DNA of 35,509 bases from JBBKWJ01 sp037968895 (GTDB taxonomy: Bacteria > Actinomycetota > Acidimicrobiia > Acidimicrobiales > SZUA-35): positions 1 to 35,509 of the forward strand of contig JBBKWJ010000219.1 in the NCBI GenBank assembly GCA_037968895.1, given 5' to 3'. Of the stretch, positions 15,182 through 23,374 are shown one piece after another. Each line of letters starts with the position of its first letter. Position 1 is the first letter of the stretch. A program made the position numbers and the translations under genes. The notes beneath the pieces are model-generated. The model made no database searches. It saw only the letters and a program-made list of their open reading frames with translations, and was not told the DNA's origin.

Positions 15182-15721
15182 TCACTGACAATTACGCTCC
15201 TCGTGTGCGAGCAACCACGACTTAGTCGGAAGTCCCCCGGCGAATCCAGTCAATGAGCCGTTGGCGCCGACAACACGATGGCAAGGCAGCACAATTGACA
15301 CGGGGTTTTTGCCGTTGGCATTCGCCACTGCTCTGAAGGCGGTCGGTCGACCGAGCGCAGCCGCCTGGCGCCCGTACGTCGTTGTTTCACCGTATGGGAT
15401 TGACGCGAGCGAGGCCCATGTCTGTCGCTGAAGATCGGTACCGACAAGATCAAGCGGAATTGAGAAGTCGATTCGGCTCCCCGCGAAATAGTCGTTGAGC
15501 TGCGCTTTGGTGAGTTTGGTTATGTCGTTCTCGCCTTCGACAGCAACCGCAGCTTCCTTCACTCGAGGGTTACCCTTCCGCTGCTTGTCGGCTGGCCATA
15601 AGATCGCTCGCAGTCCTCGGTCGCTGGCGACAATCGTCAACTCACCGACGGGTGAATCCAGGGTCGTCATAACCAGCGGAACTTTCCCGCCTGCGCTGTG
15701 TGTCTTCGACTTGGTGTTCAT
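15182..15721 (-). CDS. ogt: Methylated-DNA--protein-cysteine methyltransferase
   Basis: A 179-residue suicide repair protein that takes the alkyl group from O6-alkylguanine onto its own Cys. The active site is IVLPCHRVVGANGSLTGFAGG. The helix-turn-helix block QTWASLASIPYGETTTYG is present before it. The ATG at 15721 has AGGAG 5 nt upstream. It overlaps the ada-alkA stop by 4 nt (ATGA), so the two are translationally coupled. The same pair, in the same order, is found in Mycobacterium tuberculosis. Confidence 0.95.
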   Translation of the reverse strand: MNTKSKTHSAGGKVPLVMTTLDSPVGELTIVASDRGLRAILWPADKQRKGNPRVKEAAVAVEGENDITKLTKAQLNDYFAGSRIDFSIPLDLVGTDLQRQTWASLASIPYGETTTYGRQAAALGRPTAFRAVANANGKNPVSIVLPCHRVVGANGSLTGFAGGLPTKSWLLAHEERNCQ

Positions 15722-17208
15722 CGTTTCTCCTTCGTCAGGCTGCTGCTATTGCTGTAATCGGCCCACAGGTGATGCATGGCGTAACTCCGCCACGGACGCC
15801 ACCGCTCGGCCGCGGCTTCAATCGCTTCATCGCCGTCGAGGCCGACGTCGAGCGCCACTTTTCTCAAGACAGCATCACCGGGACAGAAAACGTCAGGGTC
15901 GCCAAGCGTCTTGATCGCAATGATCGACGCAGTCCATGGCCCAACACCCTTGATCGCCACAAGCTGGTCGTGTACTCGGCTTCGCTCGGTTGCGAATGGG
16001 CCAAGCTGTAGTTCACCAGTTGCGACTGCGTCAGCGAGTCGGACAATCGTTGCCGCCCTCGAACGAGGGAGCGACAATGTGTCTGGATCAAGCACCGCGA
16101 GGGCCTCGGCTGTTGGAAAGCAGTGTGTTACTCCCCCGACCGGCTGGTCAAGCGGCTCGCCGAAATCCATCACGAGCCGGGCGGCCGAACCGACTGCGCT
16201 CGCGAGCGACACCTGCTGGTGCAGCACTGTCTTGGTCAAAGTTTCATCGCTCGCCACCGATCCTGGCACTCTTAGCCCGGGCCGTTTGGCCGCGATGTGC
16301 CCCAGGACAGGGTCATCTCGCAAGACCGCATTGATGACGGCCGGGTCTGCGTCGAGATCGAGCAGGCGCCTTACCCGATTTATTCCGACCGGGAGGTCAC
16401 GAAGCGAGGCCAACCTGAACCGTGCTCGCACCACGTGTTCGTCAACGTCGTCCTCCAACTCAACGACCGCATGGCCTCCCTGAAGATGAAGGGCTCGGCG
16501 ATACGTAGTCCCGTCGATTTCCTCGACACCGGGAGCCCCGTGAGCACCAAGCCATTGCCAAAGCACTGCGGAGTCGAACGGCGGACGATACGGCAGGGAA
16601 ACCTCGACCCAGTCGCCATCACTTGGCCGAATCGACCCGGTCCGGCGCAATGCGGTTGGAGTGAGCGCAAAGATCTCACGAATTGTTCCGTTGAACTGCC
16701 GCACGCTTTCGAAACCAGAGGCGTAGGCAATGTCGCCGAACGGCAGGGTCGTTGATCGGATGAGATCGCGGGCGATTCGACCCCTCCTCGCTCGAGCAAG
16801 GGCCAGTGGCGACGCACCAACTTCTGCCCGCAGCACTCGATTGAGGTGCCGAGAACTCACATGCAGCGTGTTCGCGAGGCCCTCGACCCCAAACTCGTCG
16901 ACCACGCCATCATCGATCGCACGAATCGTCCTGGCCACAAGGTCGTCTCGGCGGTTCCATTCAGGCGAACCAGGCACTGCGTCGGGAGCGCATCGTTTAC
17001 ACGCCCGAAATCCATCGGCCTGAGCCGCAGCCGGCGTGAGATAGAACGCCATATTCGCCGGCTTCGGCCGCACTGGAGTTGGACAACTGGGCCGGCAGTA
17101 GATTCCCGTCGACGTCACGCCAACGATTACCCAGCCATCAAACCTCGGATCGCGGCTCGTAACGGCGCGAATCCAATGGGGGGTCGGTTCGACGGTGAGC
17201 GATGTCAT
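15718..17208 (-). CDS. alkA: Ada-type regulator fused to 3-methyladenine DNA glycosylase (AdaA-AlkA)
   Basis: A 496-residue fusion. Part 1 is the Ada zinc domain: TGIYCRPSC and FRACKRC give the four Cys, the first of which accepts methyl groups from phosphotriesters. Part 2 is an AraC-type helix-turn-helix (LANTLHVSSRHLNRVLRAEVG, then GFESVRQFNGTIREIF). Part 3 is AlkA: an N-terminal domain, then the HhH-GPD glycosylase with KGVGPWTASIIAIKTLGD and the catalytic Asp in VFCPGDAVL. It should both sense alkylation and excise alkylated bases. The start is ATG 17208; GTG 17214 is an alternative. It is the first gene of an operon with ogt. The promoter must lie in the short space shared with the divergent desulfhydrase gene. 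Confidence 0.93.
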   Translation of the reverse strand: MTSLTVEPTPHWIRAVTSRDPRFDGWVIVGVTSTGIYCRPSCPTPVRPKPANMAFYLTPAAAQADGFRACKRCAPDAVPGSPEWNRRDDLVARTIRAIDDGVVDEFGVEGLANTLHVSSRHLNRVLRAEVGASPLALARARRGRIARDLIRSTTLPFGDIAYASGFESVRQFNGTIREIFALTPTALRRTGSIRPSDGDWVEVSLPYRPPFDSAVLWQWLGAHGAPGVEEIDGTTYRRALHLQGGHAVVELEDDVDEHVVRARFRLASLRDLPVGINRVRRLLDLDADPAVINAVLRDDPVLGHIAAKRPGLRVPGSVASDETLTKTVLHQQVSLASAVGSAARLVMDFGEPLDQPVGGVTHCFPTAEALAVLDPDTLSLPRSRAATIVRLADAVATGELQLGPFATERSRVHDQLVAIKGVGPWTASIIAIKTLGDPDVFCPGDAVLRKVALDVGLDGDEAIEAAAERWRPWRSYAMHHLWADYSNSSSLTKEKR

Positions 17209-17280
17209 GCCCACATCGTCGCACCAACCGCGCAGACTTCCTAGCGGAAATCGGACATCTCAGTTGGCGCTTGCTTGTGC

Positions 17281-17286
17281 GATACT
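17281..17286 (+). promoter_or_regulatory. -10 box for a leaderless transcript (desulfhydrase-like gene)
   Basis: GATACT, 6 nt before ATG 17293, with no Shine-Dalgarno. Confidence 0.4.
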
Positions 17287-17292
17287 CCCACG

Positions 17293-18285
17293 ATGCCCCA
17301 AACCGCTAGCGCTCTCCCGTCAGTCGACTTCGCCGCTCGCAATACTCCGCTCCAACGGTGCGATCGACTCGCGCTCTCTCTCGGGATCGCACCAGGCCAT
17401 TTCTGGATAAAACGCGACGACATGACCGGCCTCGTTGGTGGTGGGAACAAGGCTCGAAAACTCGAACTCCTCGTCGCCGAGGCGATCGCGGCAGGAGCGA
17501 AGACGCTCGTCACTGGCGGTGCCAGCCAGTCGAACCACGTTCGAGCTACTGCCGCTGCGGCCCGGGTCGTCGATCTGGAGTGCGTCGCGGTATTGGCCGA
17601 AGCGACACCACCGACCGAAGCTGAGGGAAACCTCATTCTCGACGACCTTCTTGGAGCAAGAGTTGTGTGGACAACGCGCGAGGAGCGACATGTTGCGCTC
17701 GCCACAACCGTGACTGCGTTGACCGCAGAAGGCAAAGCCCCATTCGAGATTCCGCTCGGTGGGTCGTCGACCGTAGGCGCGAGCGCGTATGCGCTGTGCG
17801 CTGACGAACTCGCCACCCAACTCAGCAGCGACATGACCGTCGTGTGCGCCGTCGGCTCGGGGGGAACGATGGCGGGGCTAGTGAACGGACTTGGGCCTCA
17901 CGATCGCGTCGTTGGGTTTGATGTTGCTGCGAACCCGACCATGGCCCCCGATCTGGCTGCGCTTATCGAACAAACTGCTGAGTTTCTCGGTCGTGAAGTG
18001 AGCACCAAATGGCGGCTCGAACCGCCCCATGCAAATGTCGCATACGGCCAACCAAACGACGATGTCTTTGCCGCGATTCGACTGGTTGCAGACACAACTG
18101 GTCTTGTGCTCGACCCCGTCTACAGCGGTCGAGCCATGGCCGGTCTAATCGTTCTCATTTCTGACGGTTGGCGCCCCGAAACCACTCATACTGTTTTTGT
18201 CCACACCGGTGGACTGCCAGCGCTCTTCACGGCGCGATATAGCGACCGTTTCGCGATGCCGAAAAATGCGAGAATCGAAAAATAG
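17293..18285 (+). CDS. dcyD: PLP-dependent D-cysteine desulfhydrase / ACC deaminase family
   Basis: A 330-residue fold-type II PLP enzyme. FWIKRDDMTGLVGGGNKARKLELL holds the PLP Lys in GGNKARKLE. LVTGGASQSNHVRATA binds the substrate carboxylate, and AVGSGGTMAGLVNGL binds the PLP phosphate. The C-terminal DPVYSGRAMAGLI and VHTGGLPALF match D-cysteine desulfhydrase, which breaks D-cysteine to pyruvate, sulfide and ammonia. The related 1-aminocyclopropane-1-carboxylate deaminase shares these blocks, so the exact substrate is not certain. ATG 17293 is preferred over TTG 17275 because of the -10 spacing. Confidence 0.82.
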   Translation: MPQTASALPSVDFAARNTPLQRCDRLALSLGIAPGHFWIKRDDMTGLVGGGNKARKLELLVAEAIAAGAKTLVTGGASQSNHVRATAAAARVVDLECVAVLAEATPPTEAEGNLILDDLLGARVVWTTREERHVALATTVTALTAEGKAPFEIPLGGSSTVGASAYALCADELATQLSSDMTVVCAVGSGGTMAGLVNGLGPHDRVVGFDVAANPTMAPDLAALIEQTAEFLGREVSTKWRLEPPHANVAYGQPNDDVFAAIRLVADTTGLVLDPVYSGRAMAGLIVLISDGWRPETTHTVFVHTGGLPALFTARYSDRFAMPKNARIEK

Positions 18286-18336
18286 TCATTTCTCCTGCCA
18301 CTTTCTGAAGTGTGGGCGCCGACTCGGGTTCCCGGG

Positions 18337-18342
18337 TATCGT
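18337..18342 (+). promoter_or_regulatory. -10 box for a leaderless transcript (MerR-like gene)
   Basis: TATCGT, 8 nt before ATG 18351, with no Shine-Dalgarno. The trkH gene has the same hexamer at the same distance. Confidence 0.5.
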
Positions 18343-18350
18343 CGGTGGGC

Positions 18351-19064
18351 ATGGCAATCGAGGCGACGGCAGGCAGCGACTTCTTTTCGACGACCAAAGA
18401 CCTCTCACTCAGTGAGGTGGCTTCTTTGTGCGGCCATTCAGTTCGAAACCTTCGCGCCTACATGCAGCTAGGGGTGCTCCATCACGGAGACCGGCGCGGA
18501 CGCGAAACAAGGTACGACGAAACTCATCTGGCCCGTCTCGACCTCGTCAGGAGTTACCGGAAACGAGGTTACTCGTTGGCCGCAATTGCCGATCTAATCG
18601 CGGCTGACAGCCTGCAACCGGCGATCAACAACCCGTCAGCTAACGACATCATCAATTCTTGGTTTCAGCCGACCGCTACGTTCGACACCATTGCCGCCCT
18701 TGAAGTCGCATTTCCCCAGATCAGCTCTCACCCAAACCTCGTTGTCGGCGCCATCGATCGTGAGCTCGCGTCGCTGCGCGGCACTGAACTTACCGTCCAC
18801 TGCCCTGCCGCGCTTGAGTTCGGCCTCGATCTGCTCAGACACGGCGTTCCACTAGAAACAACGCTTCACGAGATCGACCACCTCTGTGAACTCGTCGAAC
18901 CGATTCTCACCCACGCGCTGCATGTGGAGTCGCTGATTAGGCAAGCGGCTGGCAGCGTCGAAGACGCTGGAGTCGCCGAGACCGTGCCGCTATACATTCT
19001 TCGAGTTGCGTCAATGTCGACTCGACGACTCGAGCGAGAACGCGTCATTGACCTGACGAGCTAG
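18351..19064 (+). CDS. MerR-family transcriptional regulator
   Basis: A 237-residue regulator. A MerR winged helix spans about residues 17-85: LSLSEVASLCGHSVRNLRAY (recognition helix), then RGRETRYDETHLARLDLVRSYRKRGYSLAAIADLI. The remaining 150 residues are helical and have no Cys cluster of the metal-sensing kind, so a small-molecule or protein signal is more likely. That domain was not recognised. ATG 18351 fits the -10 box better than the upstream start at 18312. The stop shares CTAG with the stop of the convergent guaB. Confidence 0.8.
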   Translation: MAIEATAGSDFFSTTKDLSLSEVASLCGHSVRNLRAYMQLGVLHHGDRRGRETRYDETHLARLDLVRSYRKRGYSLAAIADLIAADSLQPAINNPSANDIINSWFQPTATFDTIAALEVAFPQISSHPNLVVGAIDRELASLRGTELTVHCPAALEFGLDLLRHGVPLETTLHEIDHLCELVEPILTHALHVESLIRQAAGSVEDAGVAETVPLYILRVASMSTRRLERERVIDLTS

Positions 19065-20506
19065 TCGCGCAGCACCGATACATCGTGGGGGTGGCTCTCT
19101 CGCAACCCCGCACCGGTGATGCGAACCATTCTCGTCTCTTCTTGAAGCTCGCGAAGATCTGCTGCGCCCGCATAGCCCATACCAGAGCGGAGGCCGCCGA
19201 CCAACTGCCCTACCAGCTCTGTGAGCGGACCGGCGTAGCGGACGCGTGCCTCGACCCCTTCTGGCACGTGCTTGCCTTGGCGTTGAGCCGACCCATAACG
19301 GTCTGATGCCCGGCCTCGCATGGCGCCGGCAGAGCCCATGCCTCGATAGGTCTTCCACATGGCGCCATCAACGAGTTCGAGATCGCCAGGAGCCTCGTCG
19401 CAGCCGGCCAGAATGTTTCCGACCATCACTGCGTGGGCGCCAGCAACGAATGCTTTGACGATGTCGCCCGATGTCACGATGCCACCGTCAGCGATAACGG
19501 GAACCCCGTGGGCCCGTGCTGCTGCCGTGCACTCGAAGATCGCCGACATCTGCGGCATGCCTGCACCGGCGACAATTCTCGTCGTGCAGATCGAACCGGC
19601 GCCAACACCGACCTTCACGATGTCGGCCCCCGCGGCCACGAGCGCATCGACGCCTTCTCGTGTCACGACATTGCCGCCGACCACACAAAGGTCGGGAAAG
19701 CGATCTTTGATTGCCCGGACGGCGGCGATGACACCGCTGGTGTGACCATGAGCCGTATCGATGACCACAATGTCGACTCCGGCTTCGACGAGGGCGCCAA
19801 CCCGTTCGTCGGTGTCGGTAACGCCGACTGCCGCTCCGACACACAAACGGCCATGCGAATCGAGAGTCGACTCTGGCTTCTGGATCCGCTTGAAGATGTC
19901 TTTCACCGTGATGAGGCCGCTCAGCCGTCCTTCTTCGTCGAGGAGTGGCAACTTCTCAATTCGATGCTTATGCAGAATGAGCACCGCTTCATCAAGCGAA
20001 GTTCCCATTGGAGCGGTAACCAGTGGTGCGTGAGTCATGAACTCGGCGACGGGCAGGAGATATTCATCTGGAGTACAGAACCGAACGTCGCGGTTCGTGA
20101 GGATGCCCACGAGGCGGTCGTCGTCATCAACGATCGGCACACCGCTAATCTTGTTGGCCGCCATCAAGGCCTCGGCGTCGGAGAGCAGCGCATCGGCGTT
20201 GAGCCTGATTGGCGAAGTGATCATGCCAGCCTGAGCCATCTTGACGCGACGGACCTCGGCGGCTTGTTCCTCGACGGAAAGGTTTCGGTGCAGAATACCG
20301 ATGCCTCCCTCGCGAGCGAGAGCGATGGCAAGCGGTGCCTCAGAAACAGTATCCATTGCCGCCGACATGAGCGGTACTCGAAGTGTCAGCGGCCCTAGCT
20401 TGGTCGAGATGTCGACATCGTTAGGAAGCACCTCGCTCCAGCCAGGCACAACCAACACGTCGTCGAAGGTCAATGCCTCGAAGTGGTCAAAAAGTTCTTC
20501 GTTCAT
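19061..20506 (-). CDS. guaB: Inosine-5'-monophosphate dehydrogenase
   Basis: A 481-residue enzyme converting IMP to XMP with NAD+, the committed step to GMP. TFDDVLVVPG starts the barrel. A CBS-domain pair (KISGVPIVDDDDRLVGILTNRD and KLPLLDEEGRLSGLITVKD) is inserted in it. The catalytic Cys is in GVGAGSICTTRIVAG, and the flap has MGSAGAMRGRASDRY. GAGGAG precedes the ATG, which overlaps the purN stop by 4 nt (ATGA). It is the last gene of the purC operon. Confidence 0.97.
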   Translation of the reverse strand: MNEELFDHFEALTFDDVLVVPGWSEVLPNDVDISTKLGPLTLRVPLMSAAMDTVSEAPLAIALAREGGIGILHRNLSVEEQAAEVRRVKMAQAGMITSPIRLNADALLSDAEALMAANKISGVPIVDDDDRLVGILTNRDVRFCTPDEYLLPVAEFMTHAPLVTAPMGTSLDEAVLILHKHRIEKLPLLDEEGRLSGLITVKDIFKRIQKPESTLDSHGRLCVGAAVGVTDTDERVGALVEAGVDIVVIDTAHGHTSGVIAAVRAIKDRFPDLCVVGGNVVTREGVDALVAAGADIVKVGVGAGSICTTRIVAGAGMPQMSAIFECTAAARAHGVPVIADGGIVTSGDIVKAFVAGAHAVMVGNILAGCDEAPGDLELVDGAMWKTYRGMGSAGAMRGRASDRYGSAQRQGKHVPEGVEARVRYAGPLTELVGQLVGGLRSGMGYAGAADLRELQEETRMVRITGAGLRESHPHDVSVLRD

Positions 20507-21090
20507 ACTGCTGTCTCCTCAAAGACTTGCCCGAGTGCGCTCACCAAAAGCTGGTGTTCGGCCTCGTGCATTCGCTTCGCAAACGTCTCACAAGTGTCGT
20601 TGTCTTTAAACGGTACTTCGCACGACTCGATCACCGGGCCCGAATCAACCCCCGCGTCTGGCACCCAGTGGACCATCGCTCCTGAAATCAAGATGGTTCC
20701 CGCTTGCCAGGCTTCGAACGCTCGCTCGATTGCATGGAGTCCGGGAAACTCACCGGGCAGCGCGGGGTGAAGGTTGAGTACATCGAAGTTGTCAAGAAAC
20801 GCAGGAGAGAGAAGCCGCATCCACCCCGCGAGCACGACAACGGTTGGCTCATAGCTCGCCACCATGGTGGCTATCCGTTTGTCGTACGCCTCGCGACTCT
20901 GATTAACGGTCTGCTCAACGACAAGCGCATCGACGCCAGCGGCGGCGGCCCGTTCCAATGCGAAGACATCGAGCCGATCAGAGAACACCGCAACGACTTC
21001 CGCGTCGAGCTGCTTTGTCGCGCAGGCGTCAAGAATTGCCTGGAGGTTCGATCCGTTTCCGGAAACCATTACGACAAGCCGAGGCGTCAT
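20503..21090 (-). CDS. purN: Phosphoribosylglycinamide formyltransferase
   Basis: A 195-residue enzyme that formylates GAR using 10-formyltetrahydrofolate. RLVVMVSGNGSNLQAI starts the fold. VLAGWMRLLSPAFLD and NLHPALPGEFPG (catalytic Asn and His) follow, then HWVPDAGVDSGPVI with the catalytic Asp. The frame is open upstream to 21288, but those residues shadow purM, so ATG 21090 is the start. That ATG overlaps the stop of the purD-purM fusion (ATGA), and its own stop overlaps the guaB start in the same way. Confidence 0.96.
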   Translation of the reverse strand: MTPRLVVMVSGNGSNLQAILDACATKQLDAEVVAVFSDRLDVFALERAAAAGVDALVVEQTVNQSREAYDKRIATMVASYEPTVVVLAGWMRLLSPAFLDNFDVLNLHPALPGEFPGLHAIERAFEAWQAGTILISGAMVHWVPDAGVDSGPVIESCEVPFKDNDTCETFAKRMHEAEHQLLVSALGQVFEETAV

Positions 21091-23363
21091 GACAGCCGCA
21101 CTCCACTCCCCTGGTTGACCTCGCCAATGACGAAGGTGACTTCGTCGATTGCGTCCTGCAACTCTTCGAGGCGCTCGGGAGCAACCACTACGACCATGCC
21201 AATACCGAGATTCAGAATGCGACAGGCGTCGTGCATGGTGAGACCGGCCCGATCGATCAAGAACTGGAACAGTGGTGGAATTGTCCATGAGCCGGGGCGA
21301 ACTATTGCACCGCAGCCGTCGGGCAAAATGCGAGGCAGGTTGTCGATCAGACCACCGCCGGTGATGTGGGCCAACCCGTCGACAAGGCCAGCATCAAGCG
21401 CCGCCCTTAGGGGCGGAAGATAATTACGATGAACGGCGAGCAGCGCGTCGGCTAGCGTTTCACCGTTGCCGCCGGGCAGGGCTTCGTCTAACGACATGCC
21501 GGCGACGACTTTACGGGCGAGGCTGTAGCCGTTTGTGTGCAAGCCACTCGAGGACAGTCCGACGAGCAGATGACCAGGGGCAATGGCCGGAGTCGGGAGA
21601 AGGTCTTTCCGATCGACAACTCCGACAAGCGTGCCGGAAATATCGACGGCACCTTCGGTGAGCACGCCCGGCATCTCGGCCGTCTCGCCGCCGATAAGCA
21701 CACAATCAGCGGCTCGGCATGCCTGGGCCATTCCGTCGACGACTCGACCAACAATCTCGGGGTCGAGGGTTGCCGACGCGACCGTGTCGAGGAAGAAAAG
21801 GGGCCTTGCGTTCTGTACGAGCACGTCGTTGATGCCATGGTTGACAATGTCGGCGCCGACACCTTCCCAACGGTTGGCTTCAGCCGCTAGGACCGTCTTT
21901 GTGCCGACACCATCAGTTGTGGCCACCATCAACGGGCAGTCCATGTCTTTCAGTGCGCTGAGATCGAAGACACCGCCAAAGCTTCCGAGCCCAGCCACAA
22001 CACGATCATCGTGAGTGCTTTTGACTGCCTCGGCGATACGAGCGGTCGTTGCCGCGCCAGCCTCGAGCGAAACTCCAGCCTGGGAGTAGGCATCGGATTC
22101 TGCGTCGAGGTGCCGCCAGCCGATGTCGCTTCGGGCGAACAAACCGCGACCGGTCAGCTGATTGACCACTTCGTATGCCTTTGCCAGCGCGGCGCCGAGA
22201 TCGGCGGCCTCGCCGGTCACGCTGAGCACCCGGCCGCCAGATGAGACGAGTGTGCCGTCGTCGTCCCGTGTCGTCGCAGCGTGGTAGACGGTTGTTCCGC
22301 TCACGTCAGGAATCTCTGGGATCGTGACGGATGGTTTGGGGGTTCCCGGGTAACCATCGGCCGCCACAACGACGGTTGCTGCGGTCGTATCGGCCTTAAC
22401 TCTGACGTCGGCCCAGTCTTTACCTGTCGCAGCAGCGAAGAACACCTCGCCGAGGTCACTCGTGACGAGGGGGATGATGACCTGCGCTTCGGGGTCTCCG
22501 AACCGGCAGTTGTACTCGATCAAACGAGGCCCATCGGCGGTGAGCATGATTCCGGCGTAGAGCACACCGACGTACGGCATCCCCTCCGCAACCATGCCAC
22601 TCGCTGCCGGTTGAAGGAACGACTCGCAGAGCTGCTCGACGAAGGCACTGTTTAGCCCGGGAACCGGGGCAAAGGCTCCCATACCGCCAGTATTGGGTCC
22701 GGTATCGCCGTCGCCGACTCGCTTATGATCCTGCGCGGTCAGGCCACCGATCGGGTCGACGCGTTCGCCGCTAATGATGCCGAACAGCGACAGCTCTTGG
22801 CCTTCGAGGCGCTCCTCGAGAACAATGGTTGAGCCTGCCGCGCCAAGCGACCCCTCGGCCAGCAAGGCGTAGATTGCGCGCTCTGTCTCGACCCGACTGT
22901 TCGGAATGATGACACCCTTGCCTGCGGCCAACCCGTCGGCTTTGACGACAACCGGCACACCGACCTCATCGAGCCAAGCAACGGCCGTCTCGATGTCGGA
23001 AAACGTACGGTTACGCGGACCTGGTATGCCGTGCCGATCGGCGAAACCTCTGGCAAACGACTTCGAGCCTTCGAGCCGAGCAGCAGCGGCAGTCGGGCCA
23101 AAGCACGCGATTCCAGCGGCCGCAAGCTCATCAGCAAGGCCTCCAACGAGGGGGGCCTCCGGCCCGACGACGACAAGGTCGATCGCATTCGTCTGGCAGT
23201 AGGCGATGAGCGCACCAGAGTCATCGACGTTGACCGCCACGTTGATACCGGCGGTTCCCGTATTGCCGGGAGCGACGCTAAGTGCGGTGACTGACGGCGC
23301 CGCCAATAACGACTGCGCGAGGGCGTGTTCGCGTCCGCCAGATCCGATCAAGAGTACATTCAT
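21087..23363 (-). CDS. purDM: Bifunctional GAR synthetase / AIR synthetase (PurD-PurM fusion)
   Basis: A 758-residue fusion of two purine enzymes that are separate in most bacteria. Residues 1-418 are PurD (phosphoribosylamine-glycine ligase, ATP-grasp): MNVLLIGSGGREHALA, KADGLAAGKGV, GPNTGGMGAF, LIEYNCRFGDPEAQV. Residues from about 424 are PurM (phosphoribosylformylglycinamidine cyclo-ligase): DAYSQAGVSLEAG, TTDGVGTKT, GGETAEMPG, GLSSSGLHTNGYSLAR, HITGGGLIDNLPR. The linker is only a few residues and no stop or frameshift lies between the halves. It starts 11 nt after the purF stop and overlaps purN by 4 nt. The domain order is the same as in yeast Ade5,7 and in animal GART. Confidence 0.97.
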   Translation of the reverse strand: MNVLLIGSGGREHALAQSLLAAPSVTALSVAPGNTGTAGINVAVNVDDSGALIAYCQTNAIDLVVVGPEAPLVGGLADELAAAGIACFGPTAAAARLEGSKSFARGFADRHGIPGPRNRTFSDIETAVAWLDEVGVPVVVKADGLAAGKGVIIPNSRVETERAIYALLAEGSLGAAGSTIVLEERLEGQELSLFGIISGERVDPIGGLTAQDHKRVGDGDTGPNTGGMGAFAPVPGLNSAFVEQLCESFLQPAASGMVAEGMPYVGVLYAGIMLTADGPRLIEYNCRFGDPEAQVIIPLVTSDLGEVFFAAATGKDWADVRVKADTTAATVVVAADGYPGTPKPSVTIPEIPDVSGTTVYHAATTRDDDGTLVSSGGRVLSVTGEAADLGAALAKAYEVVNQLTGRGLFARSDIGWRHLDAESDAYSQAGVSLEAGAATTARIAEAVKSTHDDRVVAGLGSFGGVFDLSALKDMDCPLMVATTDGVGTKTVLAAEANRWEGVGADIVNHGINDVLVQNARPLFFLDTVASATLDPEIVGRVVDGMAQACRAADCVLIGGETAEMPGVLTEGAVDISGTLVGVVDRKDLLPTPAIAPGHLLVGLSSSGLHTNGYSLARKVVAGMSLDEALPGGNGETLADALLAVHRNYLPPLRAALDAGLVDGLAHITGGGLIDNLPRILPDGCGAIVRPGSWTIPPLFQFLIDRAGLTMHDACRILNLGIGMVVVVAPERLEELQDAIDEVTFVIGEVNQGSGVRLS

Positions 23364-23374
23364 AGTGTGAGGTC

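Noticed and set aside
21091..21288. N-terminal extension of purN to 21288
   Set aside because: The added residues are an out-of-frame reading of the purM end. The conserved PurN start is at 21090.
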